Of a stretch of DNA of 26,400 nucleotides, positions 7,338 to 15,914 are shown piece after piece. A program made the translations under genes and the position numbers. The notes under the pieces were generated by a model. It searched no databases and had not been told where the DNA came from. It saw only the letters and a program-made list of their open reading frames with translations. Position 1 is the stretch's first letter. Each line of letters begins with the position of its first letter. Source of the DNA: Desulfuromusa sp. (GTDB lineage Bacteria; Desulfobacterota; Desulfuromonadia; Desulfuromonadales; Geopsychrobacteraceae); assembly GCA_029933365.1 (NCBI GenBank), contig JAOZOH010000040.1:1-26400 (forward strand), given 5' to 3'.

Positions 7338-7916
7338 ATGAACCAGCGAATAAATACGACATGTCGTCAGACGGTTGAATTGTTTGAGCAGTTTTGCCGT
7401 GAACAAAATAATGAATTGATCCGATTGGCTAAACAGCTTGGAACTCTGTTTACCGAAGGAGGACATCTATTGATCGCAGGTAATGGGTCACTGCAGCCCG
7501 TGGCCCAGCAATTGGCCAGCCAATTCTCTTTTCGACTCAGTTTTGATCGCCCGGTACTCCCTGCGGTGTGTCTCGGCAGTGACCCTGTTCTAAATAGCCT
7601 CATGGTGGGGGAGGGTCAGTTTGATCAGCATCTGGTTCGGCACTATCGAGCCTTAAATACCCAACAGCATCTGTTGCTGCTGCTCAGTGATGGCTCAGCT
7701 GCATCCGCATTAAAGAACCTGCGTGATGAGGTCGTGGAGAATGAACAGCCAATTGCTTTAATCTCTTACGATTGCCTGAAAGATCCCCTGCAGAATTCCG
7801 ATGTCAAAATCTGTCTCAATCTGGCTACAAATTCTGCTCCACGGCAACTCGAACTTGCCCAGTTTATAGGTCACCTGTTATGTGAATTGGTCGAGGCAGA
7901 ACTTTTTGGCCGTTGA
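7338..7916 (+). CDS. Degenerate SIS-domain protein, GmhA/DiaA-like
   Basis: A sugar isomerase (SIS) fold protein of 192 residues, the same length as phosphoheptose isomerase GmhA. The overall GmhA/DiaA pattern is recognisable: an N-terminal helical hairpin, AGNGS at 47-51, a RPVLPAVCLGSDP segment at 71-83 and the closing helix with H179 in GHLLCELVEAELF. However, the phosphosugar loops are eroded. The usual GNGGS is shortened, the Glu pair after it (catalytic in GmhA) reads Ser-Gln, and the STSGNS-type loop has become LLSDGSAAS. It is therefore probably not an isomerase and may instead bind a ligand or a protein, as DiaA does. The start at 7338 is preferred over a TTG at 7254 because GGAGA is well placed and it gives the family N-terminus. 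Confidence 0.7.
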   Translation: MNQRINTTCRQTVELFEQFCREQNNELIRLAKQLGTLFTEGGHLLIAGNGSLQPVAQQLASQFSFRLSFDRPVLPAVCLGSDPVLNSLMVGEGQFDQHLVRHYRALNTQQHLLLLLSDGSAASALKNLRDEVVENEQPIALISYDCLKDPLQNSDVKICLNLATNSAPRQLELAQFIGHLLCELVEAELFGR

Positions 7917-8051
7917 TTAATTAGCCCTGTAAAAGTGAAAACACTGAAAATAGTTGACTGAATTGATCATGAAAAAAACAATCTGCCGGTTTGGTAGCAT
8001 TTAGTGGTAAATTGCATCATTAGGTTCGACTGAATTACCGGAAGGGATGCC

Positions 8052-8888
8052 ATGGGAACCATGACCCTATTATTTAGTATCACAACCCTGACTTATTTTA
8101 TTGCGAGCATTCTTTACTTTGTTGCCATGATTGGCAAACGGCAACGGGCTGGTAAAGTTGCTCGTTGGGCTCTGTTGGTTGGGATCATTTTGCATGCAAG
8201 TTGTTTTGCTGTTCGTCATTCGACGGCGGGGGGGACTCCAGTCACAAGTTTGCATGAATCATTATCTTTTTTTGCTTGGTGCCTGGTTCTACTCTTTTTG
8301 TTGCTGGACTTGCGTTTTCGCTTGTCGGTGATGGGGGCTTTTGTTGCTCCCCTGGTTTCTGTGCTGATGGTTGCCGCTGCGTGCAGTCCCGATGTTGTTG
8401 TTCAACTCAATCCGATTTTGAAAAGCTGGCTTTTCCCTGTGCATATCACACTTGCTTTTTTAGGAAATGCTGCATTTTCTCTCTCTTTTGGCGCCGGGGT
8501 TATGTACCTGATCCAGAATCGGATGTTGAAAAGTAAACGTTTTACAGGAATCTATCAACTGCTTCCGTCTCTGGATGTCCTGGATAAAGTCAATTACACG
8601 TGTCTGAGCATTGGCTTCCCGTTAATGACTCTGGGAATCATCAGCGGTGCTTTCTGGGCCAATACTGCATGGGGCACTTACTGGCGTTGGGATCCCAAGG
8701 AAACCTGGGCACTGATTACCTGGTTTTTGTATGCAGGGCTGTTGCATGGACGGCTAACAATTGGTTGGCGGGGACGTAAGGCAGCCCTTTTTTCCATTAT
8801 TGCATTTATGTTCCTGTTGTTTACCTTCCTTGGGGTGAATTTGCTGCTTAGTGGTTATCATACCTTTGAAGCATTTGCCGTTCTTTGA
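8052..8888 (+). CDS. ccsA: Cytochrome c assembly protein CcsA/HemX family
   Basis: This is an integral membrane protein of 278 residues with about eight hydrophobic segments. It carries the tryptophan-rich heme-handling (WWD) motif at residues 202-220, WANTAWGTYWRWDPKETWA, and scattered histidines (68, 131, 232, 270) suited to heme ligation. The family handles heme at the membrane for attachment to apocytochromes c (system II), and the HemX branch lies beside hemA in many genomes. The partner CcsB/ResB is not in this window. The gene starts the run ccsA-hemA-hemC-hemD-hemB (24 bp before hemA). GGAAGG lies about 6 bp upstream of the ATG. HemX, affecting glutamyl-tRNA reductase level, is the main alternative reading. 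Confidence 0.88.
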   Translation: MGTMTLLFSITTLTYFIASILYFVAMIGKRQRAGKVARWALLVGIILHASCFAVRHSTAGGTPVTSLHESLSFFAWCLVLLFLLLDLRFRLSVMGAFVAPLVSVLMVAAACSPDVVVQLNPILKSWLFPVHITLAFLGNAAFSLSFGAGVMYLIQNRMLKSKRFTGIYQLLPSLDVLDKVNYTCLSIGFPLMTLGIISGAFWANTAWGTYWRWDPKETWALITWFLYAGLLHGRLTIGWRGRKAALFSIIAFMFLLFTFLGVNLLLSGYHTFEAFAVL

Positions 8889-8912
8889 TGAAAGCCTGAC
8901 GAGTAGATATAT

Positions 8913-10217
8913 ATGGATATCGTTATCGTGGGGCTGAGTCACAAAACAGCTCCGGTAGAAATACGCGAAAAGGTCGCTTTTCCACCAGCTGAGATGGAAG
9001 AGCCTCTCCAGCAGTTGTTGAGTCTACCTTCTGTTTCTGAGGCGGTGATTGTTTCGACCTGCAACCGGGTTGAACTCTATGCAGTCAGTCGTCAATCCGA
9101 TGCTGCAGTTATTGAGATGAAACAATTTCTGGCCGATTTCCATGACTTGAAACTGGAAACATTGCAGGATCATCTTTATGATTTTGAAGGGGTGGAAGCC
9201 ATCCAGCATGTTTTACGGGTTACTGCCAGTCTCGATTCAATGATGATTGGTGAACCACAGATTCTTGGACAGATAAAAACAGCCTATGGTTATGCATGTG
9301 AATATAAGACTGTTGGGTCGATTCTGAATCGTTTTCTGCACAAGGCTTTTTCGGTGGCCAAGCGGGTGCGCACCGAAACAGCAATTGCGAGCAATGCTGT
9401 TTCAGTCTCTTTCGCTGCCGTAGAGCTTGCGCGAAAAATTTTCGATTCGCTGGAAAATAAAACTGTCATGCTGATCGGTGCCGGTGAAATGTGTGAATTG
9501 GCCGCAAAGCACTTTGTCAATAATGGTGTTTCTAAAGTTTTTGTCACTAATCGCACTTTCAACCGGGCGGAAAAACTTGCTGAAGAGTTTAACGGAGTTG
9601 CGGTTAATTTTGATAACTTTCAGGAACAGCTGCACCGGGTCGATATCGTTCTCTCTTCTACTGGTGCTCCAGGCTATGTCCTTGCTGCTAAAAAACTTAA
9701 GGAAGTCAGCAAGGCGCGACGCTATAAGCCAATGTTCCTGATTGATATTGCTGTGCCACGGGATATTGATCCAACAGCAAACAAGTTGGATGGTATCTAT
9801 CTTTATGATGTGGATGATTTGCAGGGTATTGTTCAGGCCAATCTGAAGGGGCGGCAGAAAGAGGCTGCCAAGGCTGAGCTGATTATTAATGAAGAGGTAG
9901 AGCAGTTTTGTACTTGGCTATCCACACTTGAGGTGAAACCAACAATTGTGGCTTTACGGCAGCGGATGGAGCAGATTCGGCAGGGTGAATTTGAGAAAAC
10001 TTTGAACAGTTTGACTGGACTGGAAGATAAAGAACGCAAAGCGATAGAGGCAATGTCTAATGCTATTATCAATAAAATTCTCCATCATCCAACCCATATA
10101 TTGAAGCAAAAAAATAACGGCTCAGATGGTAGCCTGTATATTGATACTGCCCGTACTTTATTTGATCTGCCCGATTTGGTTGATCCTAAAATAAATACTG
10201 ATAAGTCCAACAAGTAA
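8913..10217 (+). CDS. hemA: Glutamyl-tRNA reductase
   Basis: HemA catalyses the NADPH-dependent reduction of glutamyl-tRNA to glutamate-1-semialdehyde, the first committed step of C5-pathway tetrapyrrole synthesis. The 434 residues have the family layout: a catalytic N-domain with [13 protein letters not shown] and the nucleophile C50 in STCNRVE, the [13 protein letters not shown] motif, an NADPH-binding domain with [16 protein letters not shown], and a C-terminal dimerisation helix. Its activity is usually feedback-controlled through protein stability by heme, but nothing in this sequence shows that here. It lies between ccsA and hemC (15 bp), clearly within one operon. Confidence 0.97.
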   Translation: MDIVIVGLSHKTAPVEIREKVAFPPAEMEEPLQQLLSLPSVSEAVIVSTCNRVELYAVSRQSDAAVIEMKQFLADFHDLKLETLQDHLYDFEGVEAIQHVLRVTASLDSMMIGEPQILGQIKTAYGYACEYKTVGSILNRFLHKAFSVAKRVRTETAIASNAVSVSFAAVELARKIFDSLENKTVMLIGAGEMCELAAKHFVNNGVSKVFVTNRTFNRAEKLAEEFNGVAVNFDNFQEQLHRVDIVLSSTGAPGYVLAAKKLKEVSKARRYKPMFLIDIAVPRDIDPTANKLDGIYLYDVDDLQGIVQANLKGRQKEAAKAELIINEEVEQFCTWLSTLEVKPTIVALRQRMEQIRQGEFEKTLNSLTGLEDKERKAIEAMSNAIINKILHHPTHILKQKNNGSDGSLYIDTARTLFDLPDLVDPKINTDKSNK

Positions 10218-10232
10218 TATTGAGGAGTTCCT

Positions 10233-11189
10233 ATGGCGATCCGCACTTTGAGAATCGGCACCCGTGCCAGCACTTTAGCCCTTTGGCAGGCGAACTGGGT
10301 TAAGGATGAACTGGAAAAACGTTATCCCGATCTGGAGGTCACACTGACCAAAATTAAAACTCAGGGTGATAAAATTCTTGATGTGCCTCTGGCGATGGTT
10401 GGGGGTAAAGGGTTATTCGTCAAGGAGATCCAGGAAGCGATGCTGCGTAACGAAGTTGATATCGCAGTACACTCGATGAAAGATGTTCCCACTTTTTTTC
10501 CTGATGGGACGGGGTTACGCTGTATTACGGAGCGAGAGGATCCCCGTGATATTGCCATTTTGAAGCCGGGCTATAAAAGTTTCTCTGAAATCCGTCAGAA
10601 CGGTAAGATTGGAACCTCTTCTTTACGGCGTAAAGCACAATTACTGAACTTACGTCCCGATTTGGAGATGGTGGATATTCGGGGCAATGTTCAAACCCGA
10701 ATCAAGAAGCTCGAAGAAGATAATCTGGATGCAGTGATTCTGGCGGCGGCTGGAATGCATCGTCTTGGATTTACTGATCAGATTGGTGAATATTTCGATC
10801 CGAAAATTTGTCTTCCGGCGATTGGTCAGGGGGCATTAGGATTAGAGAGCCGGATTGATGATGATGTGACCAATGACCTGATTGATTTCTTCGATCATCC
10901 GCAGACTTCTTGTGCTGTTTCAGCTGAACGGGCGGTGCTGGCAACTCTTGAGGGAGGTTGTCAGGTTCCGATCGCTGCATTTGGAACGGTGACCGGGGAT
11001 CAGTTGGAATTGACCGGGCTGGTGTCCGATGTTTTGGGGCAAAAAATGCTGAAGGAAACGATGACCTGTCATGTTGATCAGGCAGTTGAAACTGGCGTGG
11101 CACTGGCAAAAAAGTTGTTGTCTCAAGGGGCCGCTGAAATTCTCAACGAGGTCTATGGCTGCGATACTTTTAATACGGATGAGGGTTAA
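10233..11189 (+). CDS. hemC: Porphobilinogen deaminase (hydroxymethylbilane synthase)
   Basis: HemC polymerises four porphobilinogen units into hydroxymethylbilane, using a covalently bound dipyrromethane cofactor. The cofactor cysteine is C243 in LEGGCQVP. Other canonical motifs are RIGTRASTLALWQ, ITEREDPRD, GTSSLRRKAQLL and DIRGNVQTR, which supply substrate- and cofactor-binding arginines. The 318 residues match the family. GAGGAG lies upstream of the ATG. The stop codon is only 2 bp before the TTG start of hemD, so the two are likely translationally coupled. Confidence 0.97.
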   Translation: MAIRTLRIGTRASTLALWQANWVKDELEKRYPDLEVTLTKIKTQGDKILDVPLAMVGGKGLFVKEIQEAMLRNEVDIAVHSMKDVPTFFPDGTGLRCITEREDPRDIAILKPGYKSFSEIRQNGKIGTSSLRRKAQLLNLRPDLEMVDIRGNVQTRIKKLEEDNLDAVILAAAGMHRLGFTDQIGEYFDPKICLPAIGQGALGLESRIDDDVTNDLIDFFDHPQTSCAVSAERAVLATLEGGCQVPIAAFGTVTGDQLELTGLVSDVLGQKMLKETMTCHVDQAVETGVALAKKLLSQGAAEILNEVYGCDTFNTDEG

Positions 11190-11191
11190 TT

Positions 11192-11980
11192 TTGACGGTT
11201 AAATTGCCATTGGCAGGTAAGCGGTTTCTGATCACCCGACCTCAGGCTCAATCAGCTGATTTTGTGTCATTGCTTGAACAGCAGGGTGCTTCAACTGTCT
11301 GTATCCCAACGATTGAAATTATTGCTCCAGAAAGCTGGGCTCCACTTGATTTCGTTATGCGGGATTTGGATGAGTTCGATATTGTGATTCTCACCTCGGT
11401 CAATGGGGTTGCGGCATTTTTTGAGCGTTTGCTGGAGACGAATCAGTATTATGGAACACTGACAGATATGCTGGTGGTTGCTGTTGGTCCTAAAACAGCT
11501 CATGCGATTGAAGAAAACCACATCCATCCAGATTTGATTCCCGAAGATCATCGTGCCGAGGGGGTGGTTGCGGAATTGTTAAAATATGGGGTCAAAGGGA
11601 AAAGAATCCTCTATCCGCGAGCGGAGATTGCCCGTTCGTTGATTATCGATCAGTTGACAGCAGCAGGTGCCGAGGTCGTCGCACCGGTGGCTTACCGGAC
11701 GGTTTTGCCGGAAAGAAATGGCGATCGGATTCGTGATCTTCTCGCTGCAGGAACCCTTGATGCTGTCTGCTTAAGTTCATCATCGACATTTAATAATTTT
11801 GTTGAAATGGTGGGTGGGTGTCTGAAGGAGTTGTTGGGAAATACCAAGCTATTTTCCATCGGTCCGCAGACATCGGAAACCATCCGCAAGCATGGATTTA
11901 AAGTTGATCTAGAGCCAGAGAGCTGGACTTTGGATGCCCTGGTTCAGGCGATGGTTGAATATTATGAAAAACAGGGGTAG
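11192..11980 (+). CDS. hemD: Uroporphyrinogen-III synthase
   Basis: HemD cyclises hydroxymethylbilane with inversion of ring D. The family is poorly conserved in sequence, but the 262 residues show its two-lobed pattern: GKRFLITRPQAQ at the start, ILTSVNGVAAFF, VAVGPKTAHAIEE, a mid-protein LYPRAEIARS, LSSSSTFNNFVE and FSIGPQTSETIRKHGF. Position directly after hemC (2-bp gap) supports the call strongly. It starts with TTG; GAGGGT lies 5 bp upstream, and the next in-frame methionine would remove conserved N-terminal residues. This is a stand-alone enzyme, not fused to a uroporphyrinogen methyltransferase as in some anaerobes. Confidence 0.92.
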   Translation: MTVKLPLAGKRFLITRPQAQSADFVSLLEQQGASTVCIPTIEIIAPESWAPLDFVMRDLDEFDIVILTSVNGVAAFFERLLETNQYYGTLTDMLVVAVGPKTAHAIEENHIHPDLIPEDHRAEGVVAELLKYGVKGKRILYPRAEIARSLIIDQLTAAGAEVVAPVAYRTVLPERNGDRIRDLLAAGTLDAVCLSSSSTFNNFVEMVGGCLKELLGNTKLFSIGPQTSETIRKHGFKVDLEPESWTLDALVQAMVEYYEKQG

Positions 11981-11993
11981 CTTTCAGTAACCC

Positions 11994-12034
11994 GTATTTC
12001 TGGGACACGTAACGAGTACATGTCCCCAGAATAC
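11994..12034. repeat. Palindrome in hemD-hemB spacer
   Basis: Arms 11994-12010 and 12018-12034 are complementary at 13 of 17 positions around a 7-nt loop; the GGGACA/TGTCCC core is perfect. It sits inside an apparent operon and has no T-tract, so it is not an obvious terminator. It might be a REP-like insertion or an mRNA stability or attenuation hairpin. Confidence 0.45.
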
Positions 12035-12053
12035 TCCCAACAGGAGATTGCTT

Positions 12054-13028
12054 ATGTATTTCCCCAGTTATCGTCCGCGTCGATTACGGCGTAATGAAAA
12101 TATCCGCCGCATGGTGCGTGAAACTCATTTGCGGGTTGATGATCTGATCTATCCAATGTTTAGTGCGTTTGGCGAAAACATCAAAAAAGAAATTAGTTCG
12201 ATGCCTGGGATTTATCAACAATCGATAGAGAACATTGTGATCGAAGCGCAGGAAGTGTTTGATCTGGGAATTCCGGCTGTTGTTCTGTTCGGCATCCCCG
12301 AAACCAAGGATGCGGTTGGCAGTGATGCCTATTGTGAAACTGGAATCATTCAGGAGACTGTTCGTGCAATTAAGAAAACGGTGCCTAAATTGACTGCTAT
12401 TACTGATGTCTGCATGTGTGAATATACTGACCATGGGCATTGTGGCCTGATCAAGGATGGCGATGTCGACAATGACTCGACTTTGGAACTGTTGGCCGCA
12501 GAGGCTCTTTCTCATGCTCAGGCGGGTGCAGATATCGTCGCTCCTTCGGATATGATGGATGGTCGGGTAGCGGCGATTCGGGATATCTTGGATGAGAACG
12601 GTTTTGAACATATCCCGGTGATGAGCTATGCAGTTAAATATGCCAGCGCCTATTATGGCCCTTTCCGTGAAGCCGCAGAAAGTACCCCGGAGTTTGGCGA
12701 CCGCCGTAGTTATCAGATGGATCCAGCTAATCGCCTCGAAGCTTTACGTGAAGCCAATCAGGATGTTGCCGAGGCAGCCGATTTTCTGATGGTGAAACCA
12801 GCCTTGGCCTATCTGGATGTGTTACGGGAGCTGAAGGATAACTTCGACTTGCCTCTGGTCGCCTACAATGTTTCCGGTGAATACAGTATGGTCAAAGCTG
12901 CTGCAGAAAAAGGCTGGATTGATGGTGACCGGGTGATGATGGAAACCCTGATCGGGATGAAACGAGCCGGGGCTGATCTGATTATCACCTATCATGCGAA
13001 GGAAGCGGCGAAATTATTAAAAAATTAG
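12054..13028 (+). CDS. hemB: Porphobilinogen synthase (delta-aminolevulinate dehydratase)
   Basis: HemB condenses two aminolevulinate molecules to porphobilinogen. The 324 residues carry both Schiff-base lysines: K195 in [14 protein letters not shown] and K248 in [10 protein letters not shown]. The cysteine-rich metal loop [13 protein letters not shown] has C120, C122 and C130, so this is the zinc-dependent type and not the magnesium type. The ATG at 12054 is chosen because CAGGAG is 7 bp upstream; an upstream TTG would lie against it. The hemD-hemB gap (73 bp) contains a palindrome but no clear promoter, so read-through from hemD is likely. Note that hemB follows hemD here although it acts before hemC in the pathway. 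Confidence 0.97.
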   Translation: MYFPSYRPRRLRRNENIRRMVRETHLRVDDLIYPMFSAFGENIKKEISSMPGIYQQSIENIVIEAQEVFDLGIPAVVLFGIPETKDAVGSDAYCETGIIQETVRAIKKTVPKLTAITDVCMCEYTDHGHCGLIKDGDVDNDSTLELLAAEALSHAQAGADIVAPSDMMDGRVAAIRDILDENGFEHIPVMSYAVKYASAYYGPFREAAESTPEFGDRRSYQMDPANRLEALREANQDVAEAADFLMVKPALAYLDVLRELKDNFDLPLVAYNVSGEYSMVKAAAEKGWIDGDRVMMETLIGMKRAGADLIITYHAKEAAKLLKN

Positions 13029-13065
13029 AGTGAATGTGCCCTACATCTCTGGAAAGAGTTAGAAT

Positions 13066-14481
13066 GTGAACCGCAAAGAATTGACACGATTGATCAGTGG
13101 TGGTGAGGATAGCTCACATCAATTCAAAGTTGATGCCCGCAATGCTGAATCGTTGGCTTCGGAAATGGCGGCCTTTGCTAATTCTGACGGGGGTGTGATC
13201 TTTATTGGTGTGGCTGATGATGGTTCTATGCCGGGACTTAGTTCGCAAGACGTTTCCCGCATTAATCAACTGATCAGCAATGCTGCAAGTCAGCTGGTGC
13301 GTAGTCCGCTGATGGTACAGACACAGAATGTGGTTTTGGACAACGATCGTATCGTGATTTCCTTGACTGTCCCCAAGGGAATCGACAAACCCTATTTTAA
13401 CAAAAATGGTGTGATTTGGTTGAAGATTGGAGCAGACAAGCGGCGGGTCAATTCCAAGGAAGAGCTGCGCCGCCTGTTCCAGATTTCCGACCAGTTTCAT
13501 GCTGATGAACTGCCGACCAAAGCTGGCATCGACAAGTTGGATAAACTGCGGTTCCGTGATTTTCTGCGCGATGTTTACAAACAGGAATATCCCGATTCTC
13601 CTGCTGATCTTACCCAACTGTTGCAGAACATGAATCTGGCCACAGATGACGGCCACCTCAACTTGGCCGGGGTGTTGATGTTTTCCGAACAACCGGAGTG
13701 GATTGTACCGCAGTTTGTGGTCAAGGCGATCCGTTATCCCGGTAACAAGATCCATGAGACCGACTACATTGATACCGAGGATTTTTCTGGGTCGTTGCCA
13801 AGAATCTTTGCTGATTCTCTAGCTTTCGTCATGCGTAATTTGCATAAGATCCAAGCTGGGCGTGGGGTGAATGCGCCGGGAATACCCGAAATTCCTGAAA
13901 CGGTATTTGAAGAGTTACTTGTTAATGCCTTGGTTCATCGTGACTATCTGGTCAGTGCGCCGATTCGTCTATTTGTTTTTGATAATCGTATTGAGATTAT
14001 TAGCCCAGGTCACCTTCCTAATAACTTGACAGTAGAAAAGATCCGGACGGGCAACTCCAATATTCGCAACCCAATTCTTGTTTCCTACGTAGCCAAAGGG
14101 CTGTTGCCCTATCACGGGTTGGGTTCGGGGATAAAACGCGCCCTGGAGAAGTGGTCCGACATTGATTTTACCGACAACCACGACGGTTGCTTGTTCACAG
14201 TCACGGTGCGCCGAAAACCGATTGTGGAGCTGAAACTTGTGAATAAGGATGCAAATATCGGAAAAACGCCGGTAAAAACGCCGGTAAAAACGCCGGTAAA
14301 AACGTTAGACTTGGTTCTTCAGCTTCTTAGGGAGTACCCAGAAATGACTTTGGCGGAGGTTGCGGAAAAAATCGGAAAATCTGTCAGCGCTGTCGAACGA
14401 GCGAGTGCTAAACTGGTGAAAGGCGGTCGTCTGAAATATGTTGGTCCCAAGAAGGGCGGCTATTGGGAGGTGGTCGAGTGA
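13066..14481 (+). CDS. AlbA_2/Schlafen-type ATP-binding transcriptional regulator
   Basis: The 471-residue protein has three modules. An N-terminal AlbA_2 (Schlafen-like) domain spans about 14-130, with the AFANSDGGVIFIGVADDG signature. An ATPase-like region (HATPase_c_4) spans about 280-390: FEELLVNALVHRDY, IEIISPGHLPN, then a GLGSGIKRA motif. A C-terminal helix-turn-helix (about 415-471, MTLAEVAEKIGKSVSAVERASAKL) follows a KTPV repeat linker encoded by a 12-bp tandem repeat. Such proteins are usually annotated as putative regulators; targets are unknown. Translation starts with GTG; GGAAAGAG lies upstream and the overlapping ATG is out of frame. The gene sits between hemB and an M16 peptidase, two housekeeping-type genes, and looks like an insertion. 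Related genes are often in accessory regions, so transfer is plausible but unproven. Confidence 0.82.
   Translation: MNRKELTRLISGGEDSSHQFKVDARNAESLASEMAAFANSDGGVIFIGVADDGSMPGLSSQDVSRINQLISNAASQLVRSPLMVQTQNVVLDNDRIVISLTVPKGIDKPYFNKNGVIWLKIGADKRRVNSKEELRRLFQISDQFHADELPTKAGIDKLDKLRFRDFLRDVYKQEYPDSPADLTQLLQNMNLATDDGHLNLAGVLMFSEQPEWIVPQFVVKAIRYPGNKIHETDYIDTEDFSGSLPRIFADSLAFVMRNLHKIQAGRGVNAPGIPEIPETVFEELLVNALVHRDYLVSAPIRLFVFDNRIEIISPGHLPNNLTVEKIRTGNSNIRNPILVSYVAKGLLPYHGLGSGIKRALEKWSDIDFTDNHDGCLFTVTVRRKPIVELKLVNKDANIGKTPVKTPVKTPVKTLDLVLQLLREYPEMTLAEVAEKIGKSVSAVERASAKLVKGGRLKYVGPKKGGYWEVVE
14262..14304 (+). repeat. In-frame 12-bp tandem repeat in AlbA_2 gene
   Basis: The unit AAAAACGCCGGT occurs three times without mismatch, followed by a 7-nt partial copy. 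It encodes Lys-Thr-Pro-Val repeats in the linker between the ATPase-like region and the C-terminal helix-turn-helix. Because the unit is 12 bp, gain or loss of copies keeps the frame and only changes linker length by four residues. Confidence 0.9.
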
Positions 14482-14580
14482 AAATCTTGACTATCGAAAC
14501 CGCCAACTACAAAATCTTTCTCGGCATTAACAAAATCAAGATGAGTGGCAAAAACTTGTTCCTTCATTGGACGTTCACTT

Positions 14581-15867
14581 ATGCCTGATTATTTTGTCGA
14601 TACCCTGGAAAACGGTGTCCGTTTGGTCACTGTTCCAATGCCCCATCACCATTCTGCCGAGTTGGTTTGTACAATGGCGGTTGGGGGACGTTGTGAACCG
14701 TTTGAGCTGTCGGGGATCTCCCACTTTTTGGAACATATGATTTTTCGGGGCACAGCTGAATACGCAACGAGCATCGAGCTGGAGCGTGCTTTTGAAGCGA
14801 TTGGTGGCTCAGTGAACGCCTCAACCGATGCGGAGACAACCTGTTTTCATTCGCGTATTCACCCCGATTATCTGGACAAGGGGGTGGCGTTATTTGCCTC
14901 CATGCTGAGACGGCCAAAATTCAATGACATCGACACTGAGCGGCGCATCGTTTTGGAAGAGGCACGTGAGGATTTCAACGAGGATGGTATTCAAGTTAAT
15001 CATGATAATCTGATGGTCGGATTACTCTGGCCAAAACATCCTCTGGGAGAGTCTCTGATTGGTTCTCCTGAAACTTTGCATGGAATTAATCGATCCAAAC
15101 TGGAAGCCTATTATCATTCCTGGTATGTGCCACAGAACCTGGTGATCTGCGCTTGTGGTCCGATCAACAGGGAAAAGTTTCGAGGTTTGGTGGAACACGA
15201 ATTTGGTGACTGGTCACCGCGCGAACAGCTTCCGATTTTGCCCGCTCCTGATGTGACAGAAGAAGGACCGGAAAGTCTCTGGGTGCAGGATTCAGATTCG
15301 CAGATTGGCTTGCAGCTGGCATTCCGCTTGCCGGGTCGGCAGGATGAGCGCACCCTGGCAGTACGATTGCTGCGGCGAGTTTTATCTTCCGGGGGGGGAG
15401 CTCGGTTGTCTTTACGGCTGCGTGAAGAATTGGGTTTGACCTATGCTGTTGAAGCGAATTGTTCACTGTTTGACGATACCGGTTATATGGCTATTGATCT
15501 GTCAGTCGCTCCGGAAAATCTGCTCCCGGCAATGACTGAATTACTCAAAGTTCTGGCGGAATTGCGTGATCAGCAGATTCCCTCTGATGAATTGACTGCG
15601 GTGGTAAAAAGCTACCAGTTTGATCTCGAATTTTCGCGCGACCAAAGTGAGGCAATGGCGGTTCGTTATGGCTGGGGATTGCAGGCCGATTATATCCGCA
15701 CTCTGGAACAGGATTGTCGGGAATTACAACTACTGACTTCGGCATATCTGCAACAGGTGGCCGGTGAATTATTCTGTAAACGGGGAATGAAGTTGGTTGT
15801 GGTCGGCCCTTGGTCGGAGGGTGGTCGGCGGATTGTTGAGCAACAACTGCAGAATTCCGATTTGTAG
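14581..15867 (+). CDS. M16 family zinc peptidase
   Basis: This is a processing-peptidase-like protease (428 residues). The inverted zinc motif HxxEH is H48-F-L-E51-H52 in SHFLEHMIFRGT, with the third ligand in the acidic IVLEEAREDF stretch about 75 residues further on. The C-terminal half holds the second M16 lobe with the substrate-binding GLTYAVEANCSLFDDTGYM region. The protein lacks a signal peptide. The family degrades or processes small peptides; no specific substrate is evident. The ATG at 14581 is preferred over a GTG at 14545 because MPDYFVDTLENGVRLVTVPM is the family-like N-terminus, although its ribosome binding site is weak. An 8-G run lies at 15391-15398. A strong hairpin follows the stop. 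Confidence 0.92.
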   Translation: MPDYFVDTLENGVRLVTVPMPHHHSAELVCTMAVGGRCEPFELSGISHFLEHMIFRGTAEYATSIELERAFEAIGGSVNASTDAETTCFHSRIHPDYLDKGVALFASMLRRPKFNDIDTERRIVLEEAREDFNEDGIQVNHDNLMVGLLWPKHPLGESLIGSPETLHGINRSKLEAYYHSWYVPQNLVICACGPINREKFRGLVEHEFGDWSPREQLPILPAPDVTEEGPESLWVQDSDSQIGLQLAFRLPGRQDERTLAVRLLRRVLSSGGGARLSLRLREELGLTYAVEANCSLFDDTGYMAIDLSVAPENLLPAMTELLKVLAELRDQQIPSDELTAVVKSYQFDLEFSRDQSEAMAVRYGWGLQADYIRTLEQDCRELQLLTSAYLQQVAGELFCKRGMKLVVVGPWSEGGRRIVEQQLQNSDL

Positions 15868-15914
15868 TAAACACGGGATTGTCCCCAGGGTCATCGGGGG
15901 CTGTCCCGTGTTTA
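15868..15914 (+). terminator. Hairpin after M16 peptidase gene
   Basis: TAAACACGGGA (15868-15878) and TCCCGTGTTTA (15904-15914) pair perfectly over 11 bp, with an inner CCCC (15883-15886)/GGGG pairing. The stem starts right after the TAG stop. There is no clean T-tract beyond it, so it may be a repeat element used as a terminator. Confidence 0.55.

Noticed and set aside
13114..13755. 213-codon minus-strand reading frame
   Set aside because: Antisense shadow of the AlbA_2 domain coding region; no ribosome binding site or domain.
14262..14304. Tandem 12-bp repeat as a CRISPR array or origin iteron
   Set aside because: Units are directly adjacent without spacers, in frame inside a coding sequence, and encode a Lys-Thr-Pro-Val linker.
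14478..14588. 36-codon GTG-initiated frame overlapping the stop of the AlbA_2 gene and the start of the M16 gene
   Set aside because: The stop-start overlap is suggestive, but the peptide shows no recognisable feature and the region also serves as leader for the M16 gene. It may be a gene remnant; not supportable as a gene.
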